Source: Oscillospiraceae bacterium
Lineage (GTDB): Bacteria > Bacillota > Clostridia > Oscillospirales > Oscillospiraceae
DNA length: 34,308 nt
NCBI GenBank assembly: GCA_902761635.1
Contig: CACWLG010000023.1
Location: forward strand, 1 to 34,308
Direction of reading: 5' to 3'
The position numbers and the translations under genes were made by a program. Under the pieces are notes generated by a model. That model saw only the letters and a list, made by a program, of their open reading frames with translations, searched no databases and had not been told where the DNA came from. Position 1 is the first letter of the stretch; each line of letters begins with the position of its first letter. Shown piece by piece: positions 21,899 through 30,282 of the stretch.

Positions 21899-22984
21899 AT
21901 GCCGATGCAAATGGGCTTTCGCTGGTACGGCGAGGGCAACGACAACATCAAGCTCAGCGATATCCGGCAGATCCCCGGCGTGAAGACCATCGTCTGGGCC
22001 CTGCACAGCAAGATGCCCGGCGAAGTCTGGCAGCCGGAGGAGATCAGGAAGGTCGTCGACCAGATCACGGCCGCGGGCTTCAACGCCGAGGTGGTGGAGT
22101 CCGTCAACGTCCACGACGACATCAAGATCGGCCTGCCCACCCGCGACAAGTACATCGAAAATTACATCCAGACCATCCGCAACCTCGCCCCCTTCGGCGT
22201 GAAGGTCATCTGCTACAACTTCATGCCCATCTTTGACTGGACCCGTTCGGACATGTTCCACCCCGTGGGCGACGGCTCCACGGCTCTTTTCTACCAGAAG
22301 AACATGATCCAGGACGACCCCAGGGAAATGGCCGACTATGTCATGGGCCTCACCGAAAAGTACCACATGACCTTCCCGGGCTGGGAGCCCGAGCGCATGG
22401 CGAAGCTCGACGAGCTCTTTGAAAAGTACAAGCCCGTCACCAAGGAAAAGCTCTGGGAAAATTTCAGGTACTTCCTGGAAAAGCTCATGCCCGTCTGCCA
22501 CGAGTGCGACATCAGGATGGCCGTGCACATGGACGATCCCCCATGGGATATCTTCGGCCTGCCGCGCCTGTTGGTGGACAGTGAGAGCATCGACCGCTTC
22601 CTCAAGATGGTGGACGATCCCTATAACTGCCTGACGCTCTGCTCCGGCTCGCTGAACGCAAACCCCGCCAACAACGTCGCCGAGATCGTCCGCAAGCACT
22701 GCGACCGCATCGCCTTTGCCCACATCCGCAACGTCAAGCACTTCCCGAACGGTGACTTCTCCGAGGCCAGCCACCGCGACTGCGACGGCGAGACCGGCAT
22801 TCTGGACATTCTCAAGGCCTACCACGACTGCGGCTTCGAGGGCTATATCCGCCCCGACCACGGCCGTCACCTCTGGGACGAGAAGCCGGGCAATGTCCGC
22901 CCCGGCTACGGTCTCTATGACCGCGCCCTCGGCATCATGTACATGCTCGGCGCGTGGGACTACATGGACAAATTCTCGAAATGA
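21899..22984 (+). CDS. uxuA: Mannonate dehydratase
   Basis: Metal-dependent (Fe2+/Mn2+) TIM-barrel enzyme that dehydrates D-mannonate to 2-keto-3-deoxygluconate in glucuronate breakdown. 361 residues, normal for the family. Landmarks: MGFRWYGEGND at the start, CYNFMPIFDWTRSD (100-120), MAVHMDDPPWDIFGLPR (about 202-218), LTLCSGSLNANPANN (about 242-256), AHIRNVKHF, and IRPDHGRHLWDEKPG (about 316-331), which supply the metal-ligating Cys/His/Asp set. The ribosome site AAGGAGG is ideal. First gene of a two-gene operon with uxuB. The stop codon lies within a perfect 13-bp-stem hairpin (22965-22995). Confidence 0.97.
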   Translation: MPMQMGFRWYGEGNDNIKLSDIRQIPGVKTIVWALHSKMPGEVWQPEEIRKVVDQITAAGFNAEVVESVNVHDDIKIGLPTRDKYIENYIQTIRNLAPFGVKVICYNFMPIFDWTRSDMFHPVGDGSTALFYQKNMIQDDPREMADYVMGLTEKYHMTFPGWEPERMAKLDELFEKYKPVTKEKLWENFRYFLEKLMPVCHECDIRMAVHMDDPPWDIFGLPRLLVDSESIDRFLKMVDDPYNCLTLCSGSLNANPANNVAEIVRKHCDRIAFAHIRNVKHFPNGDFSEASHRDCDGETGILDILKAYHDCGFEGYIRPDHGRHLWDEKPGNVRPGYGLYDRALGIMYMLGAWDYMDKFSK

Positions 22985-22995
22985 GAATTTGTCCA
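22965..22995 (+). other. Intercistronic hairpin across the uxuA stop codon
   Basis: TGGACAAATTCTC and GAGAATTTGTCCA are exact reverse complements around the loop GAAAT; the TGA stop spans the loop and second arm. No T run follows, so it is more likely to affect RNA processing, stability or uxuB translation than to terminate. A purine repeat of GTGGA/GTGAA units (22995-23025) follows and contains the uxuB ribosome site. Confidence 0.8.
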
Positions 22996-23026
22996 AAGTG
23001 GAAAGTGAAAAGTGGAGAGTGAAGAT

Positions 23027-24562
23027 ATGGTACTGAATAACGAATCCATTAAAAACAGAGCCGCATGGGAGAAGCTGGGCTATCGGCTGCCGAAATTTGA
23101 CCGGGACGCGATGGTCGAAAAGACTGTCAAAAATCCCACCTGGCTGCACTTCGGCGCGGGCAACATCTTCAAGGCCTTCCAGGCCGATGCCTGCCAGCGC
23201 CTGCTGGACGCAGGGCTTTGGGACACCGGCATTATTGCCGCCGAGCGACGCGAGAAAAAACCCGAGGCAAACGACAACCTGACCGTCAAGGTCACCCTCA
23301 AGGCAGACGGCAATGTGGAAAAGGCCGTCGTCGCCTCCATCGCCGAGAAGGTCTATCTCTACGGCAGCGAGGCGAGACTCAAGGAGATTTTTGAAAACCC
23401 CAGCCTCCAGATGGTGTCCTTCACCATCACCGAGAAGGGCTACGCCCTCTATGACGCAAACGGCGAATACCTGCCCGACATCGCCGTCGATCTTGCGGGC
23501 ACACCCGAGACGGCGAAGAGCTACATGGGAAAGATCACGGCCCTGCTCTGCGCCCGCTATCTCAAGAACAGGGCGCCGCTCGCCATGGTGAGCATGGATA
23601 ACTGCTCCCACAACGGCGATAAGCTCAAAACCGCGATCACCTGCTTTGCCGAGAAGTGGGGCGGCCCCGGCTTCAACGCCTGGCTCAAGGAGTCGGTGAG
23701 CTTCCCCTGGTCTATGATCGACAAGATCACCCCGGGGCCGGACGCCTCCGTTGCCGCCATGCTGAAGGAAGACGGGCTTGCCGACGGCACCCCCTTCGTC
23801 AATGCCGAGGAGTGTGAGTACCTCGTTATCGAGGACAGCTTCCCCAACGGCCGTCCCTGCCTCGAAAAGGCAGGCATCTACTTCACCGACCGCGAGACCG
23901 TGGACAAGGTGGAGCGCATGAAGGTCTGCACCTGCCTCAATCCCCTGCACACCAGCCTCGCCGTGTACGGCTGCCTGCTGGGCTACGACAGGATCTGGAA
24001 GGAGATGCAGGATGAGGACCTCCGCAAGCTGGTAGAGCTTGTCGGATACAAAGAGGGTCTGCCCGTCGTGACCGATCCCGGCATCATCAGCCCGAAAGCC
24101 TTCATCGACGCGGTGGTGAACGAGCGCGTGCCGAACCCCTTCCTGCCGGACATGCCGCAGCGCATTGCGATGGACACCTCCCAAAAGCTGCCCATTCGCT
24201 TCGGCGAGACGATCAAGGCCTACATCGCTTCCGATACGCTGGACGTGAACGACCTCAAGTTCATCCCGCTGGTGCACGCGGGGTGGCTGCGCTACCTCAT
24301 GGGCGTGGACGACAGGGGCGAGCTCTTTGAGCAGAGCCCCGACCCCCTGCTTGAGACTGCGAAGGCTTACGTCAAGGACATGAAGCTCGGCGAAAAGCCC
24401 GACACGAAGAAACTCGAGGGCCTGCTGAGAAACGCCTCCATCTTCGGCGTGGATCTGGTGGACGCGGGGCTCGCCGATAAGATTTACGACTATTTCACCG
24501 AGCTCACCGAGGGTGTCGGCGCGGTGCGCAAGACCCTGCACAAGTACGTCTGGGGCAAATGA
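23027..24562 (+). CDS. uxuB: Fructuronate reductase (mannitol dehydrogenase family)
   Basis: NAD-dependent long-chain polyol dehydrogenase (511 residues) that interconverts D-fructuronate and D-mannonate, giving UxuA its substrate. The cofactor-binding motif is WLHFGAGNIFKAFQAD (about 39-54); the SMDNCSHNGDKL block lies near 190, and the catalytic lysine is in MKVCTCLNPLHTSLAVYG (about 302-319). Tagaturonate or mannitol-type substrates are possible for this family; the uxuA partner argues for fructuronate. ATG 23027 has GTGGAGAG eight bases upstream, a site formed by a purine-rich repeat. Uronate isomerase, 2-keto-3-deoxygluconate kinase and aldolase genes are not in the window. Confidence 0.93.
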   Translation: MVLNNESIKNRAAWEKLGYRLPKFDRDAMVEKTVKNPTWLHFGAGNIFKAFQADACQRLLDAGLWDTGIIAAERREKKPEANDNLTVKVTLKADGNVEKAVVASIAEKVYLYGSEARLKEIFENPSLQMVSFTITEKGYALYDANGEYLPDIAVDLAGTPETAKSYMGKITALLCARYLKNRAPLAMVSMDNCSHNGDKLKTAITCFAEKWGGPGFNAWLKESVSFPWSMIDKITPGPDASVAAMLKEDGLADGTPFVNAEECEYLVIEDSFPNGRPCLEKAGIYFTDRETVDKVERMKVCTCLNPLHTSLAVYGCLLGYDRIWKEMQDEDLRKLVELVGYKEGLPVVTDPGIISPKAFIDAVVNERVPNPFLPDMPQRIAMDTSQKLPIRFGETIKAYIASDTLDVNDLKFIPLVHAGWLRYLMGVDDRGELFEQSPDPLLETAKAYVKDMKLGEKPDTKKLEGLLRNASIFGVDLVDAGLADKIYDYFTELTEGVGAVRKTLHKYVWGK

Positions 24563-24578
24563 TCCCCGGATATGCCTC

Positions 24579-24616
24579 GGGCCTGTCCGCGAAAATGCGG
24601 ACAGGCCCGATTTTTT
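24579..24616 (+). terminator. Intrinsic terminator of uxuAB
   Basis: Perfect 12-bp stem GGGCCTGTCCGC/GCGGACAGGCCC, 6-nt loop, then GATTTTTT. It ends at the stop codon of the convergent acyltransferase. Confidence 0.92.
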
Positions 24617-25571
24617 AATTCAGCTTCAGGCGCTTGCGCAGCAGACGCGACACGCCGACAAGCAGCGCCGTATAGACCACCGTGAGCAGCAGGAACAGCG
24701 GCAGGGGCTTTTCCAGTGCCCAGAAGTGGGTGAGATAGATTTCAAAGGTCAGGCCGCCGAGAAAGCCCAGGCCCCGGTTTACGGCCCGGCCCGGCGTCCA
24801 CTGCTCCAGCCACGCCGAGACTGCGGCTGTCAGGACGCAGAATCCCGGGGTGATGAGCAGCATCGGATACCAGGCGATGCCATGACTCCAGATGAGGTCC
24901 GGGAAAAATTTCGGGCTCTCCCAGATAATCGCCGCTCCCACCGGCATCAGACCCAGCAGCAGCGCGAGCTCCGCCTTTGTGAGCCCTTCCCGCCTCTCGC
25001 TCTCGGCAGCGAAGAGCATGCCCGCGAAAAAGACCGGCAGGCGGGCGGCAATGATAATGAGCTCATTATCCCCCCAGAAGGCAGCGGAGAACAGCAGCAG
25101 CGCCAGCACTGCCGCCGCAGCCTTCAGGCGGGTGCCGCACTTTTCCGCGAGAGGGGCCAGCCAGGGCGTGAGCAGATAGCTCAGCCACATGCCGGAGACG
25201 TACCAGTTAAAGGCGGGCGACACAGCCGTGAAGCCCTGTACGCCGATGAGGTTGGCAAGCGCCGCCGCAAAGCCGATCCCGCCGCCCCGGGCCTGCGCCA
25301 GAATCCAGACCAGGATAAAGGGCAGATAGACCGGCAGGATGCGCCCGGCGCGCCGACGCAGGAAGCTGACCGGGTCCCGGTCCCGCCTGTAGGAGAAAAA
25401 GCAGCCGATGCCCGAAGCAAAGAAAAAAATGTCCACGCCGCCGTAAAAGAAACCGGCGGCTTTTTTCAGTGCCGTCTCCGGCCAGGCGCCCTTGGTGTGG
25501 TAGCACAGGATCAGCAGGATCGCCAGGGCCATCATGTTTTTCCGATATTTGAACAGGGTCTGAAAACGCAT
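24615..25571 (-). CDS. Acyltransferase 3 family membrane protein
   Basis: Polytopic membrane protein (318 residues, about nine or ten hydrophobic segments) of the family that O-acylates surface sugars or lipids using cytoplasmic acyl-CoA. The first helix carries ILLILCYHTKG, where the His is the family's conserved catalytic residue; FYGGVDIFFFASGIGCFFSY follows, then RRRAGRILPVYLPFIL, and the end has TFEIYLTHFWALEK. ATG 25571 follows GGAGGTGTACGG; the upstream extension would run into foldback element D and is not coding. It stands alone, convergent with uxuB. The substrate is unknown; a wall glycan is the obvious candidate. Confidence 0.85.
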   Translation of the reverse strand: MRFQTLFKYRKNMMALAILLILCYHTKGAWPETALKKAAGFFYGGVDIFFFASGIGCFFSYRRDRDPVSFLRRRAGRILPVYLPFILVWILAQARGGGIGFAAALANLIGVQGFTAVSPAFNWYVSGMWLSYLLTPWLAPLAEKCGTRLKAAAAVLALLLFSAAFWGDNELIIIAARLPVFFAGMLFAAESERREGLTKAELALLLGLMPVGAAIIWESPKFFPDLIWSHGIAWYPMLLITPGFCVLTAAVSAWLEQWTPGRAVNRGLGFLGGLTFEIYLTHFWALEKPLPLFLLLTVVYTALLVGVSRLLRKRLKLN

Positions 25572-25628
25572 CCGTACACCTCCCGGAACGGCGGCTCGGT
25601 AACAAAACACAGCAAGGAAGCATGCTAC

Positions 25629-25671
25629 GGCAACACCGCACAATACGACTGCCGCATGATGCGGTATTGCC
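25629..25671 (-). repeat. Foldback element copy D (43 bp, ends only)
   Basis: Consists of the two terminal inverted repeats joined with almost no interior (GGCAACACCGCACAATACG on one side; its reverse strand starts GGCAATACCGCATCATGCGG). It resembles copy C after internal deletion. No flanking duplication is visible. It lies between the divergent acyltransferase and nitroreductase genes. Confidence 0.75.
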
Positions 25672-25730
25672 CTGATGATTTTACAATAAAACCTGCGGAA
25701 AGGCAACAGAACAAAGCATTGTTGTCCGTC

Positions 25731-25759
25731 TTGCGCGTTTGAGGGGATTGGCTTATAAT
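25731..25759 (+). promoter_or_regulatory. Predicted promoter of the nitroreductase gene
   Basis: TTGCGC (25731-25736), 17-bp spacer, perfect TATAAT (25754-25759), 30 bp before the start. Confidence 0.6.
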
Positions 25760-25789
25760 GACGTTAACCACATTTTCGGGGGGATTAAC

Positions 25790-26458
25790 ATGGAAAACGC
25801 AATGGAGCTTATCCGGGCGCGCCACAGTGTGCGCCAGTACCTGGACAAAAAAATCCCGGCAGAGATCCGGGAACAGCTTGACGCCTGTGCCGCGGAGCTG
25901 AACGAGAACGCCGGCCTGCATATCCAGATCCTTTATGACGAGCCTGCCTGCTTCAGCTCCCGCATGGCAAAATACGGGCGCTTTGAAAACTGCACCAATT
26001 ACATCGCCATGGTGGGGCCAAAGGCGCCTGACCTGGAGGAGCGCTGCGGCTGGTATGGCGAGCTGCTGGTGCTGAAGGCCCAGGAGCTGGGCCTCAACAC
26101 CTGCTGGGCAGCGCTGACCCACGGGAAGAGCAGGGCGCAGCTCTCGGACGGGGAGCGCGAGGTCATTCTGATCGCCCTCGGCTACGGCAAAACCCAGGGT
26201 GCCGAGAGGAGGAGCAAGACGCCCGCCGACGTCAGCAACATTGCACCCGACAGTCCCGCCTGGTTTCGGCAGGGCGTGGAGGCAGCACTGCTCGCGCCGA
26301 CCGCCGTCAACCAGCAGAAGTTTCATTTCACGCTGCGCGACGGCTGTGTCTCGGCCGGGGCGGGCCTGATCGGCAGCTGCCTGAAAATCGACCTTGGCAT
26401 CGTCAAGTGCCATTTTGAGCTCGCCGCGGGGAAGGAAAATTTCCGCTGGGCGGAGTAA
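25790..26458 (+). CDS. Nitroreductase-family FMN protein (TM1586-like)
   Basis: Predicted flavin-dependent oxidoreductase of 222 residues. MELIRARHSVRQYLDKKI at the start is the FMN-phosphate-binding RxSxR-type motif of the nitroreductase fold; GLNTCWAALTHGK near 102-115 and LLAPTAVNQQKFHF near 166-179 complete two pseudo-symmetric halves, as in the TM1586 subgroup, where two half-domains share one chain. Natural substrates of this group are unknown. ATG 25790 follows CGGGGGGATTAAC; the upstream extension to 25739 crosses the -10 box. Transcribed alone from a recognisable promoter. Confidence 0.85.
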   Translation: MENAMELIRARHSVRQYLDKKIPAEIREQLDACAAELNENAGLHIQILYDEPACFSSRMAKYGRFENCTNYIAMVGPKAPDLEERCGWYGELLVLKAQELGLNTCWAALTHGKSRAQLSDGEREVILIALGYGKTQGAERRSKTPADVSNIAPDSPAWFRQGVEAALLAPTAVNQQKFHFTLRDGCVSAGAGLIGSCLKIDLGIVKCHFELAAGKENFRWAE

Positions 26459-26486
26459 TCCTTCAAAAAGTTGTGATAACAGGGTT

Positions 26487-26515
26487 TTGACAGGATCTGT
26501 CGTGTCGGTTATAAT
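26487..26515 (+). promoter_or_regulatory. Consensus sigma-A promoter of the secreted phosphatase
   Basis: Perfect TTGACA (26487-26492), 17-bp spacer, perfect TATAAT (26510-26515). The leader of about 80 bases contains GC-rich stems. Confidence 0.85.
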
Positions 26516-26601
26516 AGAAGCCGTGGAAGCCTCGCAGGCTGCCGGACAGCCAGCGGTGATCTGATCGAAGCCAAAAAACAGAACAGAAAAGGAGTGTATT
26601 T

Positions 26602-28437
26602 ATGTCAGTCACGTATCAAAAGTCCCTTTGTCTGCTCCTCGCGGTACTTTTTGCAATCGCGCTGATTCCCTCCGCCGCCTTTGCCGAGGAGGACACCCAC
26701 GTTGTGATCCTCGCCACCTCTGACATGCACGGCAATGTCTGGAGCTATTCCTACGAAGACGGCACCGAAAGCAGCAACAACGGCATGGCCCGCCTGTACA
26801 CCTACATCCAGAAGGTTCGTGAAGAGAACCCCCTCGTCTTTCTGGTGGACGCGGGCGACGATATCCAGGGCACCATCATGACCGACGACCTGGCAAACAA
26901 GGCGCCGGAAAACGAGCACCCCGTCATTGCCGCCATGAACTACATGGGCTATGATGCCATGACCGTCGGCAACCACGAGTTCAACTGGGGCATCGACAGC
27001 ATGCTGAAGATCCTGGGCCAGGCCAGCTTCCCGGTGCTCGGCATGAACGTCCTGAACCAGGACGGCAGCTATGTCACCGGCAAGGGCTGGACGATCATTG
27101 AGCGCGGCGGCGTCAAGCTGGCCGTCATCGGTGTGTGCACCCCCGATATTCCCATCTGGGACGGCAACAAGCAGGGCATCGACAGCACGGTCTTTGAAGC
27201 CGGCACTGTGGCGGTCAAGAAGGCCATGGAAGAGATCGGCGACCAGGCCGACATTATCCTCGTCTCTGCCCACATGGGGCAGTATGCCGAGTTTGACGAG
27301 GCGGGCGGCTCCGATTCCGGCCAGAAGATCGTGGAAGACAATCCGGGCGTGGACATTCTCCAGGTTGCCCACATGCATATCACGGTCAACGACAAGATCG
27401 GGGAGACCCCCGTTGTCGGCGTGCGCAGTTCCGGTCGTGAGATCGCGCGCATTGATGTGACGCTCGACGGCGACAGGAACATCCGGGACATCGCCACCGA
27501 GATCGTGGACATGGCCGATTACGAGCCCAGCCAGGAGATCCGCGATATTCCCGTGGTCAAGGATCTGCATGAGCAGACCACCACCTTTATCAAGGGCGAG
27601 GTCGACGAACACGGCCAGCCCGTCAATCCCCTCGGCACAACCTCCGCCAAGTTCCAGCCCGAGGACGAGATCAAGGGCCTGCCCGAGGGCAAGCTGCAGG
27701 ATACCGCCGTCATGGATCTGATCCTGAACATCCAGCTTCTCAATTCCGGCGCTGACGTCACCGCCTGCGCGCTGTTCAAGGATACCAGCGACCTGCCGGC
27801 GGGCGCCATCACCTACGGCAACGTCTTTGATATCTACAAATTCGACAACACCCTCTATACCGTGGATGTCACGGGCAAGGAGCTCAAGGACTATATGGAG
27901 TGGTCCGCCGCCTGCTACAACCAGTGGAAGCCGGGCGACATCAACATCTCCTTTGATTCGGATCACCCGGGCTACCTGTACGATATGTTTGCCGGCGTGG
28001 TCTATGAGATCGACCTCTCCCAGCCCGCAGGTCAGCGCATCAGGAACGTCAAGTTCCATGGCGAGCCGCTGCGCGACGATCAGATCCTGAAGCTGGCCGT
28101 CAACAATTATCGCTACTCCTCCGCCCTCAAGGCCCAGGATCTGATCGGGGGTGTGCGTGATTGGGAATCCTCCAACTCCATCCGGGATATGATCGTGCAA
28201 TATCTTGCTGAAAATCCCATGCTCGAGCCCCGCGTGGACAACAACTGGTGCATCACGGGCGTCGATCTGGGCAAGGATGATCCGCGCCGCGCCGAAATCA
28301 TCGGCTACATTAACGCCGGACTCCTGCCGACTCCCTACAATCAGAGCTACAACCTGGCCGATTACGATGCCCTTGTCGCGGAGGCCATGGCCAACCAGGC
28401 GGCAGGTCAAACCGTTGATGCGCACGAATCCCACTGA
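26602..28437 (+). CDS. Secreted 5'-nucleotidase/2',3'-cyclic phosphodiesterase-type metallophosphatase
   Basis: Exported two-metal phosphoesterase (611 residues) that would release phosphate and nucleosides from extracellular nucleotides. Signal peptide 1-28 (cut after AFA). The calcineurin-like domain (about 32-300) has SDMHG (D41, H43), VDAGDD (D86), VGNHEFNWG (N124, H125), VSAHMG and AHMH; the last is normally GHxH, so Gly is replaced. The C-terminal nucleotidase domain (about 340-560) includes DTAVMDLILN, GAITYGNVFDIYKFDN and LKLAVNNYRYSS. No sortase motif or C-terminal anchor is seen. The start follows AAAAGGAGTG, behind a perfect consensus promoter, so high constitutive expression is likely. 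Single-gene unit. Confidence 0.92.
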   Translation: MSVTYQKSLCLLLAVLFAIALIPSAAFAEEDTHVVILATSDMHGNVWSYSYEDGTESSNNGMARLYTYIQKVREENPLVFLVDAGDDIQGTIMTDDLANKAPENEHPVIAAMNYMGYDAMTVGNHEFNWGIDSMLKILGQASFPVLGMNVLNQDGSYVTGKGWTIIERGGVKLAVIGVCTPDIPIWDGNKQGIDSTVFEAGTVAVKKAMEEIGDQADIILVSAHMGQYAEFDEAGGSDSGQKIVEDNPGVDILQVAHMHITVNDKIGETPVVGVRSSGREIARIDVTLDGDRNIRDIATEIVDMADYEPSQEIRDIPVVKDLHEQTTTFIKGEVDEHGQPVNPLGTTSAKFQPEDEIKGLPEGKLQDTAVMDLILNIQLLNSGADVTACALFKDTSDLPAGAITYGNVFDIYKFDNTLYTVDVTGKELKDYMEWSAACYNQWKPGDINISFDSDHPGYLYDMFAGVVYEIDLSQPAGQRIRNVKFHGEPLRDDQILKLAVNNYRYSSALKAQDLIGGVRDWESSNSIRDMIVQYLAENPMLEPRVDNNWCITGVDLGKDDPRRAEIIGYINAGLLPTPYNQSYNLADYDALVAEAMANQAAGQTVDAHESH

Positions 28438-28459
28438 TACCGCAAGTCTCTGAACAGCG

Positions 28460-28492
28460 ATCCCCCCGCCGGACGGCGGGGGGATTCATTAT
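28460..28492 (+). terminator. Terminator after the secreted phosphatase gene
   Basis: Perfect 11-bp stem ATCCCCCCGCC/GGCGGGGGGAT with a 4-nt loop, followed by the AT-rich TCATTAT. Confidence 0.7.
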
Positions 28493-29244
28493 ATACTGCG
28501 CAAAAACTGCTCGATGATATACGATTCATAGAGGTGGGCCGCGTCATTGGGGTGGGTGTTGACCGAGCCTGTGAGGCTGCCGGTATAGTCTACGGCCCAG
28601 CGCCGCTTGAGCTCCTCCTTCACAAAGTCCGCCACATCAGGGTTGACGCTGCGGATCATGGCGGGGGTGCGGCTGTCGCCGTTCAGATCCAGCCAGGCAA
28701 GGCCGTATTTCTTCGCCGCGGCGATTGTCATGTCCCGGTAGGCTGCGGTCTCGACGCCGTTGGAGACGATGATGCCGATATGGGCCTTCGGCCGGTTCCG
28801 GATCAGCCACCAGAGCACCACGTTCCAGGCCCCGCCGAAGCTGTGGATCGTCTCCTCCTCCAGCGACCCCAGGGGGATCTTGCCCGTGATGTCCTCTCCG
28901 TCCCCGGAGAAGGCATGGGGCGCGTGATGGCTGTCGTTGATGCCGAGATAGAGGGTGATATAGTCGGCGTCCTCGGGGATGTTCCGATAGTTCCAGGGCA
29001 TCTCCGGCGCGGTGAGGGAGTTGCGGAATTCGCCCGGCTCCGGCGGATAGGCCAGGGTCCGCCCGCCCTCAAAGAAGGGCACCAGCTCCATATCGTTGCG
29101 GTTTGCGATCAGGTAGGGGTAGACGCTGCGCTTCCCCTGATAGCGGCCCGACGGGATGGGGGTATTCTGTTCCAGGCCGTTTGTAAAGCTGTCGCCGCAA
29201 ACGACCCATTTTTTCCCGCTGAGGATATTGTAGCTTTCTGACAT
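28489..29244 (-). CDS. SGNH/GDSL-family hydrolase, last gene of the glycan operon
   Basis: Predicted serine esterase of 251 residues without signal peptide. Block I is VVCGDSFTNG (G17, D18, S19), block III is YLGINDSHH (G101, N103, D104) and block V is THPNDAAH (Asp and His of the triad), so the catalytic set is complete. Members remove or transfer O-acyl groups on sugars, lipids or peptides. It lies 78 bp downstream of a GT2 gene at the end of a six-gene run, so it may trim or transfer acyl groups on the glycan made by that operon. A cytoplasmic site is odd for a surface-glycan deacylase and suggests a precursor substrate. Start after CGGAGGGTTCTGAC. Confidence 0.83.
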   Translation of the reverse strand: MSESYNILSGKKWVVCGDSFTNGLEQNTPIPSGRYQGKRSVYPYLIANRNDMELVPFFEGGRTLAYPPEPGEFRNSLTAPEMPWNYRNIPEDADYITLYLGINDSHHAPHAFSGDGEDITGKIPLGSLEEETIHSFGGAWNVVLWWLIRNRPKAHIGIIVSNGVETAAYRDMTIAAAKKYGLAWLDLNGDSRTPAMIRSVNPDVADFVKEELKRRWAVDYTGSLTGSVNTHPNDAAHLYESYIIEQFLRSI

Positions 29245-29322
29245 GTCAGAACCCTCCGTTTTTCAGTCTCCGGCAACGCGCCCGAGCCTTCGGGCGGCAT
29301 CCTGCGCACGTTCATCGGGTCG

Positions 29323-30267
29323 TCATTTCCCGCCTTCTCCGGCGGGGATATATTCGCGCTCCACATACTGGGGCGTTGCGTTGACACACATGAAGACCCG
29401 GCCCACATATTCGCCCACAAGGCCCAGCAGCAGCAGGTTCAGCCCGCCGATGATGAGGATCAGGATCGTCGTGGTGGTCCAGCCCATCGGGGCCAGGTTC
29501 ACCGTGAAGCGGCGGATCAGCACCACCAGGGCGTAAAGAAAGCCGATGAAGGCGATGAAGGCGCCGGAATAGGTCGCAATGCGCAGGGGCTTTACCGAGA
29601 AGGAGGTAAAGCCGTTCATCCAGAGCCCCAGGAGCTTGGAGAGGGTATAGCCCGAGCGACCCTCCTCCCGCGCCCGGTGGGTGACCGGCACATTGCAGAT
29701 GCGCTTGGTCGAGCGCAGCACCAGGCCCATCACATAGGGGTAGCAGTGCTCATAGCGCAGCATCTCGTCCACGATGAAGCGCCGTGCCGCAAAATAGGAG
29801 GTGAGCTCCAGCTCCCGCGGCTTTCCCAGCATGATCTCCGTCATGCGGCGGTTGACATCGCTCCCGAAGCGGCGAAAGCCCGATTCCCGCTTGTTGTCGG
29901 CGTAGGAGGCATAGACCACGTCGTAGTCCTCCTCCAGCTTCTCCAGGAGCTTGCCCACCTCATCGGCGGGGGTCTGCCCGTCGTCATCGAGGCAGACGAC
30001 GTAATCGCCCCTCGCCTTCCGCATGCCGCACATAAGAGCCGCGTGCTGGCCGAAGTTCTTGGCAAGATCCACGGCGGCGATGTGCCGGTCCTTCGCCGCA
30101 AGCTCCCGGATCACGGCGAAGGTGTCGTCCGGGGAGCAGTCGTTGACCAGCACGATCTCGTAGTCGTATTGCGGAAGTCTGTCCATGACCCCGCCGATCT
30201 CCGCCGTGACAGTGCCGATGGTCTTCGCCGAACGGTAGCATGGGATCACAAAGGATACAAGCTTCAT
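29323..30267 (-). CDS. GT2 polyprenyl-phosphate-type glycosyltransferase (second paralogue)
   Basis: Membrane glycosyltransferase (314 residues) of the DPM/ArnC/GtrB type, which moves a sugar from a nucleotide donor onto a polyprenyl phosphate. The GT-A domain (1-225) has FVIPCYRSAKTIG, VLVNDCSPDDTF and the metal-binding CLDDDGQTP; two C-terminal membrane helices lie near 230-255 and 265-290. It is closely similar along its whole length to the GT2 encoded at 31457-32389 (same NDCSPD, AKNFGQHAALM, DDDGQTP, THRAREEG-SGYTL and WMNGFTSFSVKPLRIAT blocks), so the pair arose by duplication. AAGGAG precedes the start by nine bases. The ATP-grasp gene is 15 bp upstream. Confidence 0.92.
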   Translation of the reverse strand: MKLVSFVIPCYRSAKTIGTVTAEIGGVMDRLPQYDYEIVLVNDCSPDDTFAVIRELAAKDRHIAAVDLAKNFGQHAALMCGMRKARGDYVVCLDDDGQTPADEVGKLLEKLEEDYDVVYASYADNKRESGFRRFGSDVNRRMTEIMLGKPRELELTSYFAARRFIVDEMLRYEHCYPYVMGLVLRSTKRICNVPVTHRAREEGRSGYTLSKLLGLWMNGFTSFSVKPLRIATYSGAFIAFIGFLYALVVLIRRFTVNLAPMGWTTTTILILIIGGLNLLLLGLVGEYVGRVFMCVNATPQYVEREYIPAGEGGK

Positions 30268-30282
30268 TCAAATCAGCTCCTT

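Noticed and set aside
21845-24541. 898-codon antisense open frame across uxuA and uxuB
   Set aside because: It is the complement of two well-identified genes; long antisense frames are expected from GC-rich third positions.
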